Assembly (NCBI GenBank): GCA_964655435.1
Contig: CAZZMP010000005.1
Coordinates: forward strand, 1-64,000
DNA length: 64,000 bases
Reading direction: 5' to 3'
Origin: Trichlorobacter sp964655435
GTDB lineage: Bacteria; Desulfobacterota; Desulfuromonadia; Geobacterales; Pseudopelobacteraceae
This document shows positions 8,737 to 17,736 of this stretch, one piece after another. Below the pieces are notes generated by a model, which did no database searches, was not told the origin of the DNA, and saw only the letters and a program-made list of their open reading frames with translations. A program made the translations under genes and the position numbers. Each line of letters begins with the position of its first letter. The first letter of the stretch is position 1.

Positions 8737-9057
8737 ATGATTTTAGTTACACGCCTTGATCGCCAGACCATGTTTTTGAATCCTGACCATATATTAAGCG
8801 TTGAAGAAACACCTGATACAGTGATAACACTCTTCAACGGAAATCATCTGCTGGTTCGAGAACATGCCAGTGTTATTCTGCAGCGTATTGTATCTTTCAG
8901 ATCAAAAATAATAAGGCGTTCAGGTGCATTATCCATGAGTCATGCATATTTGCGACGAAAACGTAATAATCAATATAATCGTTCTGAAAGTGAACATTTT
9001 GTTACTTTGACTAATACAGATAGTAAAAGACAACCAATGCATCGTCAGGAAATCTGA
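8737..9057 (+). CDS. FlbD-family flagellar protein
   Basis: 106 residues. Residues 1-55 (MILVTRLDRQTMFLNPDHIL, then DTVITLFNGNHLLVRE) match the short FlbD family found next to motA in many flagellated bacteria, where it is linked to flagellar function or expression. The family is usually about 70 residues; here a basic, Ser/Arg-rich tail of ~45 residues is added (RRKRNNQYNRSESE). Three bases separate its stop from motA, so it is probably co-translated. GAGG lies ~10 bases before the ATG. Not the NtrC-type FlbD of Caulobacter, despite the name. Confidence 0.8.
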   Translation: MILVTRLDRQTMFLNPDHILSVEETPDTVITLFNGNHLLVREHASVILQRIVSFRSKIIRRSGALSMSHAYLRRKRNNQYNRSESEHFVTLTNTDSKRQPMHRQEI

Positions 9058-9060
9058 TCT

Positions 9061-9810
9061 ATGGATCTAGCAACAATAATTGGTCTTATACTTGGTTTTG
9101 GCGCTGTTTTTGGCGGAGCCGTACTTGAAGGAGTTCATATTGGAGCTCTTATATCTCCGACTTCGGCTCTGATAGTTCTTGGCGGCACATTCGGCGCCGT
9201 ATTTATCTCATTCCCTCTTTCTGCCTGTATTAACGGATTCAAGGATGTTAAGACAGCGTTTCTTCCCCCAAAGATGGATCCTGATGCAGTAGTAAAGGAT
9301 ATTATTGGCTATGCTACAAAGGCTCGCCGTAATGGCCTGATATCGCTTGAACAGGAAGCGCAAAACGCCAAGGATCCCTTTATAAAGAAGGGGATTTCAC
9401 TTGTGGTAGATGGTATAGATCCACAAAAGTTGAGAGAAACCCTTGAAGCTGAAATTATGGCATATGAGGATCATAAGAAACATTCTGTTGAATTTTTTGA
9501 GGCTGCCGGAGGCTACTCTCCTACTATAGGTATTATTGGGGCGGTACTTGGACTTATACATGTTATGGGAAACCTTTCTGACACTTCAAAGCTAGGTGCC
9601 GGTATTGCTGCCGCCTTTGTTGCGACAATCTATGGACTTATGACTGCCAATATCATCTGTTTGCCGATAGGTTCAAAGTTAAAGATCCGGATGAAGGAAG
9701 AGGTTCTTCGCAGGGTAATGATAGTTGAGGGGCTTATAGCTATTCAGAATGGTGAAAATCCCCACTTTATTGAGCAGAAGTTAAAAGCCTTTGCCGGATC
9801 TGAGCACTAG
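9061..9810 (+). CDS. motA: Flagellar stator protein MotA
   Basis: 249 residues. Forms, with MotB, the ion channel that drives flagellar rotation in the inner membrane. Four membrane segments are visible: residues ~3-22 (IIGLILGFGAVFGGAVLEG), ~30-50, ~150-172 (SPTIGIIGAVLGLIHVMG) and ~180-205 (AAAFVATIYGLMTANIICLP), with a large cytoplasmic loop between the second and third carrying charged residues for torque contact with FliG. The proline in NIICLPIGSKLK fits the conserved MotA proline. motB follows after 8 bases. Confidence 0.95.
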   Translation: MDLATIIGLILGFGAVFGGAVLEGVHIGALISPTSALIVLGGTFGAVFISFPLSACINGFKDVKTAFLPPKMDPDAVVKDIIGYATKARRNGLISLEQEAQNAKDPFIKKGISLVVDGIDPQKLRETLEAEIMAYEDHKKHSVEFFEAAGGYSPTIGIIGAVLGLIHVMGNLSDTSKLGAGIAAAFVATIYGLMTANIICLPIGSKLKIRMKEEVLRRVMIVEGLIAIQNGENPHFIEQKLKAFAGSEH

Positions 9811-9818
9811 GAGCTTTT

Positions 9819-10634
9819 GTGGCATTGAAAAAAGAACCGGAAAAGCATGCCAACCATGAAAGATGGCTGGTCTCATATGCGGACTTTATTACACTTTTGT
9901 TTGCTGTGTTCGTTACGATGTATGCAATGTCTCAGACAGACAAGAAGAAGGTGGAGGAGGTAGCTGCTTCATTAAGGGAATCTTTCGGTTACTCCTCACA
10001 GGCTGCAGCCGGTCAGAAAGGGGTTCTCCACTCTCAGGATATCAAACCTATACCTGCAATAAAGCCTGAAATGGCAGTTATTCCAATGATCAATAAAATG
10101 CCGCCTGCAGGTCCACGACAGGGCGGGACTGACAAGGGGCGTGCCAAAGTAAAGGCGGAAGAAAAAGAGTTTAAAGAGATTCAATCAGCTATTGAGGCTT
10201 ACCTGATAAAACACGGGGCTCAGAATAAGGTCACAGTAGGAATTACTCGGCGTGGGCTTGTTGTTAGTCTAAAAGAGGCCGGTTTTTTTGATTCAGGTTC
10301 TGCCGTAATAAAACCGGCTGGTTACCAGTTGCTTAATACAATAATTGAAGCAATGACTATATATTCTAATCCGTTAAGGGTTGAAGGCCACACTGATAAT
10401 ATTCCTATCAATACACCACTCTTTCCGTCTAACTGGGAACTCTCTGTATCCAGAGCTACCAATGTCCTGCGATATATTCAGAAAAACTTTGATGTTGAAC
10501 CAGGCAAATTATCTGCAACCGGTTATGGCGAGTTTCGCCCTGCATCAGATAACGCAAGTTCTGAAGGACGTTCAAAAAATCGCCGTGTAGATATTGTACT
10601 TATGTCAGGAGATGCAATACATGGCGAGCCATAA
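9819..10634 (+). CDS. motB: Flagellar stator protein MotB
   Basis: 271 residues, GTG start behind AGGAG. Stator partner of MotA. One N-terminal membrane helix with the essential ion-binding aspartate D22 in SYADFITLLFAVF, a Gly/Pro/Lys-rich linker (about 60-118) that includes the plug region, then an OmpA-like peptidoglycan-binding domain with VEGHTDNIPI (188-197) and NWELSVSRA (205-213). Ends with an operon-like gap of under 100 bases before a small membrane ORF. Whether protons or sodium are used cannot be told from the sequence. Confidence 0.95.
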   Translation: MALKKEPEKHANHERWLVSYADFITLLFAVFVTMYAMSQTDKKKVEEVAASLRESFGYSSQAAAGQKGVLHSQDIKPIPAIKPEMAVIPMINKMPPAGPRQGGTDKGRAKVKAEEKEFKEIQSAIEAYLIKHGAQNKVTVGITRRGLVVSLKEAGFFDSGSAVIKPAGYQLLNTIIEAMTIYSNPLRVEGHTDNIPINTPLFPSNWELSVSRATNVLRYIQKNFDVEPGKLSATGYGEFRPASDNASSEGRSKNRRVDIVLMSGDAIHGEP

Positions 10635-10721
10635 AATCTGATTCAACCTGTAATAGTTTTTAAAAAGACATATTGTGTCATGACGCTGTGTTATCGTTTT
10701 CAAAACAATGCGGAGGCATTT

Positions 10722-10925
10722 ATGGAACCGATACTTTTTATTGGCGTGGTGATCCTGTTTCTTGGTGTTGCAATGACTGTTTATGATCTTGTGAGTGATT
10801 TTGGCTGTAAAATCAGAATCCGTAAAATTGAGATTAATAAAAGATGTAATATCAGCGATTATTCTGGTTTCAGATCGCGTGACATAAGCTCAAGTACGGC
10901 CTGTCGAGCTGGTTTGTTGCAGTAG
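10722..10925 (+). CDS. Small single-pass membrane protein, unknown
   Basis: 67 residues from an ATG with GGAGG five bases upstream. Residues 3-27 form one hydrophobic helix (ILFIGVVILFLGVAMTVYDL) followed by a basic cytoplasmic tail (KIRIRKIEINKR). The last 22 codons run antisense through the 3' end of gpsA, so that part may be fortuitous. It follows motB in the same direction. No family recognised. The strong Shine-Dalgarno and clean helix are the only support. Confidence 0.45.
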   Translation: MEPILFIGVVILFLGVAMTVYDLVSDFGCKIRIRKIEINKRCNISDYSGFRSRDISSSTACRAGLLQ

Positions 10926-11854
10926 AGAATCTCATATACCTTGCGAGTAATAGGCATCTCTACCTTCAGTCGTTCTGCTAAGGCATTTACTGATTTAGCA
11001 GATTTAACACCTTCAGCAACCATCATCATTTCAGCCATTATAGCTTCAAGTGTCAAGCCCTGTCCCAGTTTAATTCCTACAGTACGGTTGCGCGATAGAT
11101 CTCCAGTGCATGTCAACACGAGATCCCCCATTCCTGCAAGGCCGGCAAATGTTGCGTCTTCAGCACCCATTGCATTCCCCAGACGTCGCATCTCAGCTAG
11201 TCCCCGTGTTATAAGGGCTGCACGAGTGTTGTGGCCAAATCCCATTCCATCGCCAATTCCAGCAGCAATTGCTATTACATTTTTAACTGCTCCACCAAGT
11301 TCTACTCCAATGGCATCACTGCTTGTATAAACCCTGAATAATGAATTGCTTAAGGCGGTTTGTACCAGGCAGGCGGCAGCTGAATTTATGGAAGCTGCAA
11401 CGATAAGTGATGGGAGTCCCTCTGCTACTTCTTTTGCAAAGGTAGGTCCTGAAAGAGCAACAAAGCGTTGAAGGAGCGTTTCACCCAATGTTTTTGTACA
11501 GATCTGAGATATTGTACAAAGTGTATCCAGTTCAATGCCTTTTGATGCGCTGACAATTACTGTATTATTACTGATTTTGTCTGCAATAGATGCAAGGAGG
11601 CTCCTTAGTACCTGAGTTGGAGTGACCAGCAGCAGGATCTCCGCATTATTTACTGCATCACCAAGATCTCCGGTAAAGTCAAGCGATGGATGAAGTTTGA
11701 TGTCAGGCAGAAATAGGTGATTAATTCTGTTTTCTTTCATGCCTGCAACCAGTTCAGGCTCATAACACCAAAGCAAAGTTTCATTGCCGTTTGTTGCAAG
11801 AAGATTTGCCAGAGCGGTTCCCCAGCTTCCTGCTCCTATTACTCCAATCTTCAT
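10859..11854 (-). CDS. gpsA: Glycerol-3-phosphate dehydrogenase [NAD(P)+]
   Basis: 331 residues from the ATG at 11854, which overlaps the stop of the preceding gene as ATGA with a GGGG seven bases upstream; another ATG lies six bases earlier. Reduces dihydroxyacetone phosphate to sn-glycerol 3-phosphate for phospholipid synthesis. Rossmann motif GVIGAGSWG at the N-terminus, SGPTFAKEV (135-143), catalytic lysine K191 in GGAVKNVIAIAAGIGDG, and FAGLAGMGDLVLTCTG. Last gene of the gyrA operon. The 3' end overlaps a small plus-strand ORF. Confidence 0.95.
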   Translation of the reverse strand: MKIGVIGAGSWGTALANLLATNGNETLLWCYEPELVAGMKENRINHLFLPDIKLHPSLDFTGDLGDAVNNAEILLLVTPTQVLRSLLASIADKISNNTVIVSASKGIELDTLCTISQICTKTLGETLLQRFVALSGPTFAKEVAEGLPSLIVAASINSAAACLVQTALSNSLFRVYTSSDAIGVELGGAVKNVIAIAAGIGDGMGFGHNTRAALITRGLAEMRRLGNAMGAEDATFAGLAGMGDLVLTCTGDLSRNRTVGIKLGQGLTLEAIMAEMMMVAEGVKSAKSVNALAERLKVEMPITRKVYEILYCNKPARQAVLELMSRDLKPE

Positions 11855-13467
11855 TCCCATTCCCCATCTTCTTCTTCGTAGATAATGTTCTTGCGGGGGT
11901 CAAATCCTTCGTTGAGTGATTGACGTGCCATTTCAATGCTGTCTGAAGCCAAGCGTTGTATAAAAGGGTGTGTGTAAAGTGGCAGAGGAGAACCGGCAAG
12001 GCTGAGTCCCAGAGCTAAGACCTCTTGTATGTCACGTTTCTGGTGGCTACTCTGCTGCATGAAGTCAGCAATCAACATTAATCGTTTTAACAATCCTGGC
12101 TTGTCAGATTCAATCAGTTCGTTACAGAATTTTGCAATAGTTGCCTGATAGAGATCCTGAGGGAGTTCCAAAAGTGAGTCTTCACCAAGTCCTTCAGCAA
12201 TTTCGTAAACCATGAGATCTGTATATAACCAACCTTCAAAAAGAGGGTGATCCAATAATTTTTCACAATTGGAGAGAAGTGATGAGATCCGTTCGAGAAG
12301 TCCGTGAAGGAGTTCCGCAGAAAAAGTGGGGTTATATGATTCAGGACGAAGATCCCAGTTTCCGAAAAGATGTTGACAGGCATAGAGATCCGGCGGCAGA
12401 TAATAATTGTTTTCAATGCTCTTTTTGATAGCATCCTTAATTAACTTCAGCAGATATTCTGGCTCAACCGGAAGAAGACCCTCTTCCGAATTTATCTCAT
12501 CAAGATATCCGTCATGTTCAGTTTGCAGTTGAAATCTTGATGCAACAGCCTGCTGTATCCCCTCATTTTCAGCAATTTGAAGCATTAATCCTGCATAGTT
12601 ATTGTCTGGTAACTCCCATGAAAGCCATAATGTTCTCATCCCGTAGCAGTCCAGAGAACCGGCCTGTGAGGTTAGAAGGAGAGTTGGCTCTTTGAACTGT
12701 TCTGACATCGGTTCAGGGCTAGTTATACCAAGAAAGGCCAAACGGCGGATACTTCTGGCAATAAGTGGTTCAAGCCCTTCAACTGTAAGATTTTTTAGAG
12801 AATTAAGAACCGTCAGGGCAGAACCGTGTCTTAATCTTCCAAGGGTTTCTATGGCAGCAGTCGCTACTTCGGAATATTCAAAGTAGGCCAGCATTCTCAG
12901 ACATGCTGCGGCTTCTGTTTTATGATTTATGCGACTGCCTAAACGGGTAATCAGCTGATTACGGAGTGAGTCTTCAGAAAGCAGAAAGCGATCCATAAAC
13001 CGTACCAGTCCCCAGGCTCCTTCTGCCAGACAGATATCAAGAAAGCTGTTTATGGTTGTATGGTTCAGGTTGTCCCGAGAGAAGGGAGGTGAGGAAACAT
13101 CAATGCCATAATCCTGGAGGATCTGCAGAAGAGGCATTCGCCCTTCATCTGCAAGATCCTGACGTTTAAGGGTAAGGCTTACAAGCTGATCGAGCCATGT
13201 TGTAGAATCAAAAAAATCAAGCATGCAGGTATAACGATAAAGCCTCTCATGATCCTGCTCCCTCGATATGCGCCTGACGAGTGGTGGTAATGCACGTCTG
13301 GGTGATTTTTGCAAACTACGACCTATCCGATCCATCTGGTCGTGGGTCAGCTGATCTCTGGTCAGGAAATCGAGCAGTCTTACGATCCGTCGTCTTTCGC
13401 GATAAGTTGTATCAACGGTACGTAGTCTGTTCACTATTCTTGGCTCCAAATATTCAGGCCTGTTCAT
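11851..13467 (-). CDS. Hypothetical HEAT-like helical repeat protein
   Basis: 538 residues from the ATG at 13467, which overlaps the gyrA end by 14 bases; an in-frame ATG at 13491 is possible. All-helical, with repeats resembling HEAT units, for example AAACLRMLAYFEYSEVATAA and IETLGRLRHGSALTVLNSLK near residues 190-230. N-terminus is very basic (RERRRIVRLL). No signal peptide or membrane segment, so cytoplasmic. I cannot assign a function. It is sandwiched and translationally coupled between gyrA and gpsA, a layout I associate with Geobacter genomes, which argues for a real conserved gene. Confidence 0.72.
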   Translation of the reverse strand: MNRPEYLEPRIVNRLRTVDTTYRERRRIVRLLDFLTRDQLTHDQMDRIGRSLQKSPRRALPPLVRRISREQDHERLYRYTCMLDFFDSTTWLDQLVSLTLKRQDLADEGRMPLLQILQDYGIDVSSPPFSRDNLNHTTINSFLDICLAEGAWGLVRFMDRFLLSEDSLRNQLITRLGSRINHKTEAAACLRMLAYFEYSEVATAAIETLGRLRHGSALTVLNSLKNLTVEGLEPLIARSIRRLAFLGITSPEPMSEQFKEPTLLLTSQAGSLDCYGMRTLWLSWELPDNNYAGLMLQIAENEGIQQAVASRFQLQTEHDGYLDEINSEEGLLPVEPEYLLKLIKDAIKKSIENNYYLPPDLYACQHLFGNWDLRPESYNPTFSAELLHGLLERISSLLSNCEKLLDHPLFEGWLYTDLMVYEIAEGLGEDSLLELPQDLYQATIAKFCNELIESDKPGLLKRLMLIADFMQQSSHQKRDIQEVLALGLSLAGSPLPLYTHPFIQRLASDSIEMARQSLNEGFDPRKNIIYEEEDGEWE

Positions 13468-16000
13468 CTTCTGATTCAGTTTCTTCTTCATCGTATTCGC
13501 GTTCTGCAAGCTTGGCAACTGCAACTATCTTTTCTTGCTCTTCAGTAACCATAACTCTTACGCCTTGAGTATTTCTTCCTATTACTGAAAAACCTCGCAC
13601 CGGTACTCGGATAATTTTTCCCTGATCGGTAATTACCATCAACTGATTTTCGTCATCAACCTGCATTACTCCAACAACCAGACCATTACGGATTGTCGTT
13701 TTTATGGTTATAATTCCTTTGCCACCACGACTCTGGCCTTTGTATTCATCAAGGTTTGTACGTTTGCCAAAACCGTTTTCGGTCATTGTAAAGATTGTGG
13801 AGCCGGCTGCAGTGGGGTCAATTACCTCCATCCCTATAACCTGATCTCCGTTATCAAGATTCATGCCGCGTACACCACGGGTTACCCGACCCATTGAACG
13901 GGCGTCCGATTCAGAGAATCGAATAGCCTTGCCCTGTCTGGAAGCCAGGAAGATATCTTTGTTGCCATCTGTTAGCGCAACGGCAATGAGCTTGTCCCCA
14001 TCATCAAGATTTACTGCATTGATCCCGCCGGAACGAATATTAATATATTCAATCAGCGGGGTCTTTTTTACAATGCCGTTGCGGGTTGCCATGAACAGAA
14101 AGAGATCTTCACGATTAAGATCTTTAACAGGCATGATAGCAGTGATCTTTTCCCCTTCCTGAACATTGACAAGATTTACTACAGCCTTGCCTTTTGTTGT
14201 GCGGCTTCCTTCCGGTATCTCATATACCTTGATCCGGTAGACTCTGCCCATATCACTGAAAAAGAGGAGATAATCTTTTGTGGAAGCGATGAAAAGCTGC
14301 TCCACAAAATCTTCTTCCCTGGTCTTCATTCCGGTCTTCCCTTTGCCGCCACGACGCTGGGCGCGATAGAGGTCAGATGCGCTGCGCTTTATGTAGCCTG
14401 TATGAGTGACTGTTACTACCATCTCTGCGTCATCAATGGTATCTTCGAGAGAAATGTCAGCGGTCTGGTGAACAATCTCTGTGCGGCGTCTGTCTCCAAA
14501 CTTTTCTTTAATCTCAGAGAGCTCACCGATGATGATTTTCATTATTTCGGAATCTGAGCCAAGAATCTCCTTAAGCCTTGCGATAAGCCTGAGTATATCC
14601 TCGTACTCCTGAACAATCTTTTCTCTCTCCAGGCCGGTAAGGCGTTGTAGGCGCATATCAAGAATGGCCTGTGCCTGAAGGTCGGAAAGCCTGACGGTTC
14701 CTTCGTATCCCGCAGCTCCTTGCAGAGTCATCCGCTCCAGCCAGAGGGGATCGGCAAACTGACCTTCCATAAGTCCCTGCTTGGCCTCTGGGGGAGTTTT
14801 TGAAGCACGGATAAGTTCGATGACAGCATCCAGCCAGTCAAGGGCAATCTTCAAGCCTATCAATATGTGCGCCCTGGCCTCGGCTTTCTTTAGTTCAAAA
14901 AGGGTGCGTTTTGTGACCATCTCACGACGGTGTTCAATAAAACATTGAATCATATCTGCCAGAGAGAGCAATTTGGGGCGATTATGCACAATTGCCAGCA
15001 TGTTTATACCGAACGAAACCTGCATCTGGGTATGTTTATAGAGCTGGTTTAGAAGGACTTCCGCGTTCTCATCCTTTTTCAGATCCAGAACGATTCTCAT
15101 CCCGTCACGATCCGATTCATCCCTCAGATCGCTTATCCCTTCGATCCTTTTCTCTTTTACAAGTTCTGCAATGTTGGTAATCAGTCTGGCCTTGTTCACC
15201 TGGTAAGGTATTTCTGTTACTACGATGGATTGGCGATCATTTTTTTTGCTGTTTTCAACGTGAGCCTTGGCTCTGATCTGTATAATACCCCTTCCGGTTG
15301 AATAACCGTCAATAATGCCCTGACGGCCATAGATGGTTCCGCCTGTTGGAAAATCAGGGCCGGGCACCAGTTCAAGAAGCTCTTCGTAAGTAAGTGCAGG
15401 GTTGTGGATTATTGCAATTATCGCATCAATGACTTCCCCCATGTTATGCGGGGGGATATTGGTAGCCATACCAACGGCAATGCCTGATGAACCGTTTACA
15501 AGGAGATTTGGGAATTTAGCAGGCAGAACAGAAGGTTCTGATAAAGATTCATCGTAGTTAGGGGTAAATTGAACGGTCTCTTTTTCCAGATCCGCCAGCA
15601 GTTCGTGGGTGAGCTGCTTCATTCTTATCTCTGTATATCGCATGGCAGCCGGGTTGTCGCCATCAACAGAGCCAAAGTTCCCCTGACCATCAACCAGAAG
15701 GTAGCGCAGTGAAAAATCCTGAGCCATTCTTACAATGGTATCGTAAACAGCTGTATCTCCATGTGGGTGGTACTTACCTATAACATCACCGACTACCCTT
15801 GCCGATTTTTTATACGGCTTGTTGTAGTCGTTACTCATGTCATGCATAGCATACAGGCATCTGCGATGTACCGGCTTGAGACCATCACGCACATCAGGAA
15901 GGGCGCGACCGACAATAACGGACATTGCATAGTCCATGTATGAACGCTTCATCTCATCTTCAATATTTACAGCAATTTTTTGGGTTACTTGTTCCTGCAT
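13454..16000 (-). CDS. gyrA: DNA gyrase subunit A
   Basis: 848 residues. Breakage-reunion subunit of gyrase, which introduces negative supercoils. Catalytic tyrosine Y122 in AAMRYTEIRM and quinolone-resistance region HPHGDTAVYD: residue 83 (E. coli numbering is identical here) is Thr instead of Ser, while D87 is kept. The GyrA box QRRGGKG (547-553) in the C-terminal beta-pinwheel marks it as gyrase rather than ParC. The acidic tail (EEETESEDEQA) is normal. AAGGGAA precedes the ATG. Starts a unit with the HEAT-like gene and gpsA. gyrB is not in the window. Confidence 0.97.
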   Translation of the reverse strand: MQEQVTQKIAVNIEDEMKRSYMDYAMSVIVGRALPDVRDGLKPVHRRCLYAMHDMSNDYNKPYKKSARVVGDVIGKYHPHGDTAVYDTIVRMAQDFSLRYLLVDGQGNFGSVDGDNPAAMRYTEIRMKQLTHELLADLEKETVQFTPNYDESLSEPSVLPAKFPNLLVNGSSGIAVGMATNIPPHNMGEVIDAIIAIIHNPALTYEELLELVPGPDFPTGGTIYGRQGIIDGYSTGRGIIQIRAKAHVENSKKNDRQSIVVTEIPYQVNKARLITNIAELVKEKRIEGISDLRDESDRDGMRIVLDLKKDENAEVLLNQLYKHTQMQVSFGINMLAIVHNRPKLLSLADMIQCFIEHRREMVTKRTLFELKKAEARAHILIGLKIALDWLDAVIELIRASKTPPEAKQGLMEGQFADPLWLERMTLQGAAGYEGTVRLSDLQAQAILDMRLQRLTGLEREKIVQEYEDILRLIARLKEILGSDSEIMKIIIGELSEIKEKFGDRRRTEIVHQTADISLEDTIDDAEMVVTVTHTGYIKRSASDLYRAQRRGGKGKTGMKTREEDFVEQLFIASTKDYLLFFSDMGRVYRIKVYEIPEGSRTTKGKAVVNLVNVQEGEKITAIMPVKDLNREDLFLFMATRNGIVKKTPLIEYINIRSGGINAVNLDDGDKLIAVALTDGNKDIFLASRQGKAIRFSESDARSMGRVTRGVRGMNLDNGDQVIGMEVIDPTAAGSTIFTMTENGFGKRTNLDEYKGQSRGGKGIITIKTTIRNGLVVGVMQVDDENQLMVITDQGKIIRVPVRGFSVIGRNTQGVRVMVTEEQEKIVAVAKLAEREYDEEETESEDEQA

Positions 16001-16130
16001 AACTTTCCCTTCGCTATCTCAGATAAACAGCTTGGTAAAATATCATATTTTCTCAGGGATGAGAATTAATTTAATGGTTAAATATATTGGATATTAACGA
16101 TAACAGATGGATATCTGATCTTTTATGAGC

Positions 16131-17453
16131 TCAACTGATTAGGGATGGAATTGTTTTTGCCAGTTTTTTTAAAGTATTATACAGACCTGTAGGGGATGCC
16201 TCAAACGTTACTGCCTGAATGCCAAGTTTATTTCCAACTTCAAGGGGTGTCAGCCCATCAAGAAAACAGCCTTCCCCCTCTTTTAACATTACCTCTGGTA
16301 TTAATAATACTCCCTCTGCTCCCTTGTCTTTTAATCTGTGAATGATATCAGCGCCGCAGACCAATCCGCTTACGGTTACGCTATTTCCAAACAGACGATT
16401 GGGGATGGCTAAAACGGAAAGGTTGCAGGCGGTTTTAATAGACAGTGCCTTGAGAAAATCATCTGCCAAGGCTGCGGCTGACTCTCCTGTGACAACAGTT
16501 GCATTGACCTTTGCCGGTAACAGCCTGGCTCTTTTCAGAACAGCGGCAGCATCTTTGTGAAACCATGGAACCATGCCGACACCGTTTTCCCATTGGGGGA
16601 GATCGCCGTATTCTTTTAGTTTTGGGAATGGGTACGACGCCTTAAGAAAAAATTCATCGGCAATCTGAAGAAATGCTTCGCCAAGTTTTTTGTTTATCCT
16701 TTGCATTGTTGGATACCACTGTTCAAGAAAGTTTCTGGCATAACTGCTATCCATATCTTTCAACTTGGGGAGATGTTCTCTGTGTCTGGTCAAGCCAAGT
16801 GGAACTATAGCAAGTGAACGAACCGAGGGATAAAGAAAAGAGAGCTGATCGACGGTTTCTTCCAGAGCAGTACCATCATTTAAACCAGGGCAGAGCACCA
16901 CCTGGGTATGCATATAAATCCGGTTGTCAGCCAGTATCTTCAGTTGTTCAAGGATTGGAGGTATCCCTTTTCTACCCAGAAGTTTTTCCCTTAAAACAGG
17001 ATTAACGGCATGGACTGATATATATAGCGGTGAAAGTCTCTGGTTTATAATCCGTTTAAGCTCAGATTCTTTCAGGCTGCTCAGTGTAACGTAGGTGCCT
17101 TGCAAAAATGAGAGTCTGTAGTCTTCATCCTTTATATAAAGAGACTGCCTCAAGCCTTTTGGTAATTGATCTATAAAGCAGAATATGCAGTTGTTGTGGC
17201 ATCGTTGAGGTTTTTGCGGGAAAAAGGTAAGTCCTGGGTTTTCGCCAGGCTCCGGAAGAAGCTCTGCTGTGCTAAAAGTTCCATCCGGTCTAAGAAATTT
17301 CAGTTTAGCTGTTTCATCTACCGTAAGCCAGATGTAGTCAATAATATCTCGTAAACTTTTGCCGGAAATAGATAGTAGACGGTCGCCAGGCAATAGTCCG
17401 GCTCTATCTGCCGGAGAACCCTCAGCTACAGTTTCAATTAAAAGTCCTTTCAT
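16131..17453 (-). CDS. PDZ / radical-SAM protein with DUF512 domain
   Basis: 440 residues. Order: N-terminal PDZ-like domain (about 4-60, EGSPADRAGLLPGDRLLSI), radical-SAM cysteine cluster CHNNCIFC (C85, C89, C92), a radical-SAM barrel (YISVHAVNPVLREKLLG, VVLCPGLNDG), and a C-terminal DUF512 domain (VVTGESAAALADDFL, VSGLVCGADI). This matches a family of predicted FeS oxidoreductases of unknown substrate found in cyanobacteria, clostridia and deltaproteobacteria. Likely cytoplasmic. It follows hfq in the mutL-miaA-hfq unit with a 35-base gap. About 130 bases to gyrA hold no clear element. Confidence 0.85.
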   Translation of the reverse strand: MKGLLIETVAEGSPADRAGLLPGDRLLSISGKSLRDIIDYIWLTVDETAKLKFLRPDGTFSTAELLPEPGENPGLTFFPQKPQRCHNNCIFCFIDQLPKGLRQSLYIKDEDYRLSFLQGTYVTLSSLKESELKRIINQRLSPLYISVHAVNPVLREKLLGRKGIPPILEQLKILADNRIYMHTQVVLCPGLNDGTALEETVDQLSFLYPSVRSLAIVPLGLTRHREHLPKLKDMDSSYARNFLEQWYPTMQRINKKLGEAFLQIADEFFLKASYPFPKLKEYGDLPQWENGVGMVPWFHKDAAAVLKRARLLPAKVNATVVTGESAAALADDFLKALSIKTACNLSVLAIPNRLFGNSVTVSGLVCGADIIHRLKDKGAEGVLLIPEVMLKEGEGCFLDGLTPLEVGNKLGIQAVTFEASPTGLYNTLKKLAKTIPSLIS

Positions 17454-17488
17454 TTGAATTATGTCTTTATTGAAAATATGGTTGGTTT

Positions 17489-17725
17489 TTATGCCTGATG
17501 ATGCAGGCGGAAGGTGCCGCTAACCGGAGTGATTGTAACAATGGCATGTTTATAGATAAGGATATCACCGCCTGTGCCGTTGTCCAAAAGGAGCGAGAAA
17601 TTATCAAATGATTTGATATGACCATCAATCAACTCACCGGTAATCATCCTTACATTAACCTTTACATGCTCTTTGCGTGACTGGTTAAGATACTGATCCT
17701 GGATGTTGAAAGGGGCTTTAGGCAT
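17489..17725 (-). CDS. hfq: RNA chaperone Hfq
   Basis: 78 residues, a short Hfq with almost no C-terminal tail. Hexameric Sm-like protein that pairs small RNAs with mRNAs. Sm1 motif with Q9 in NIQDQYLNQ and SFDNFSLLL (39-47); Sm2 motif with IYKH (57-60) forming the proximal RNA-binding face. Placed after mutL and miaA as in many proteobacteria, 11 bases from miaA. AAAGGAG lies upstream of the ATG. The missing tail suggests the core ring alone suffices here. Confidence 0.97.
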   Translation of the reverse strand: MPKAPFNIQDQYLNQSRKEHVKVNVRMITGELIDGHIKSFDNFSLLLDNGTGGDILIYKHAIVTITPVSGTFRLHHQA

Positions 17726-17736
17726 GCTTTTCTCCT

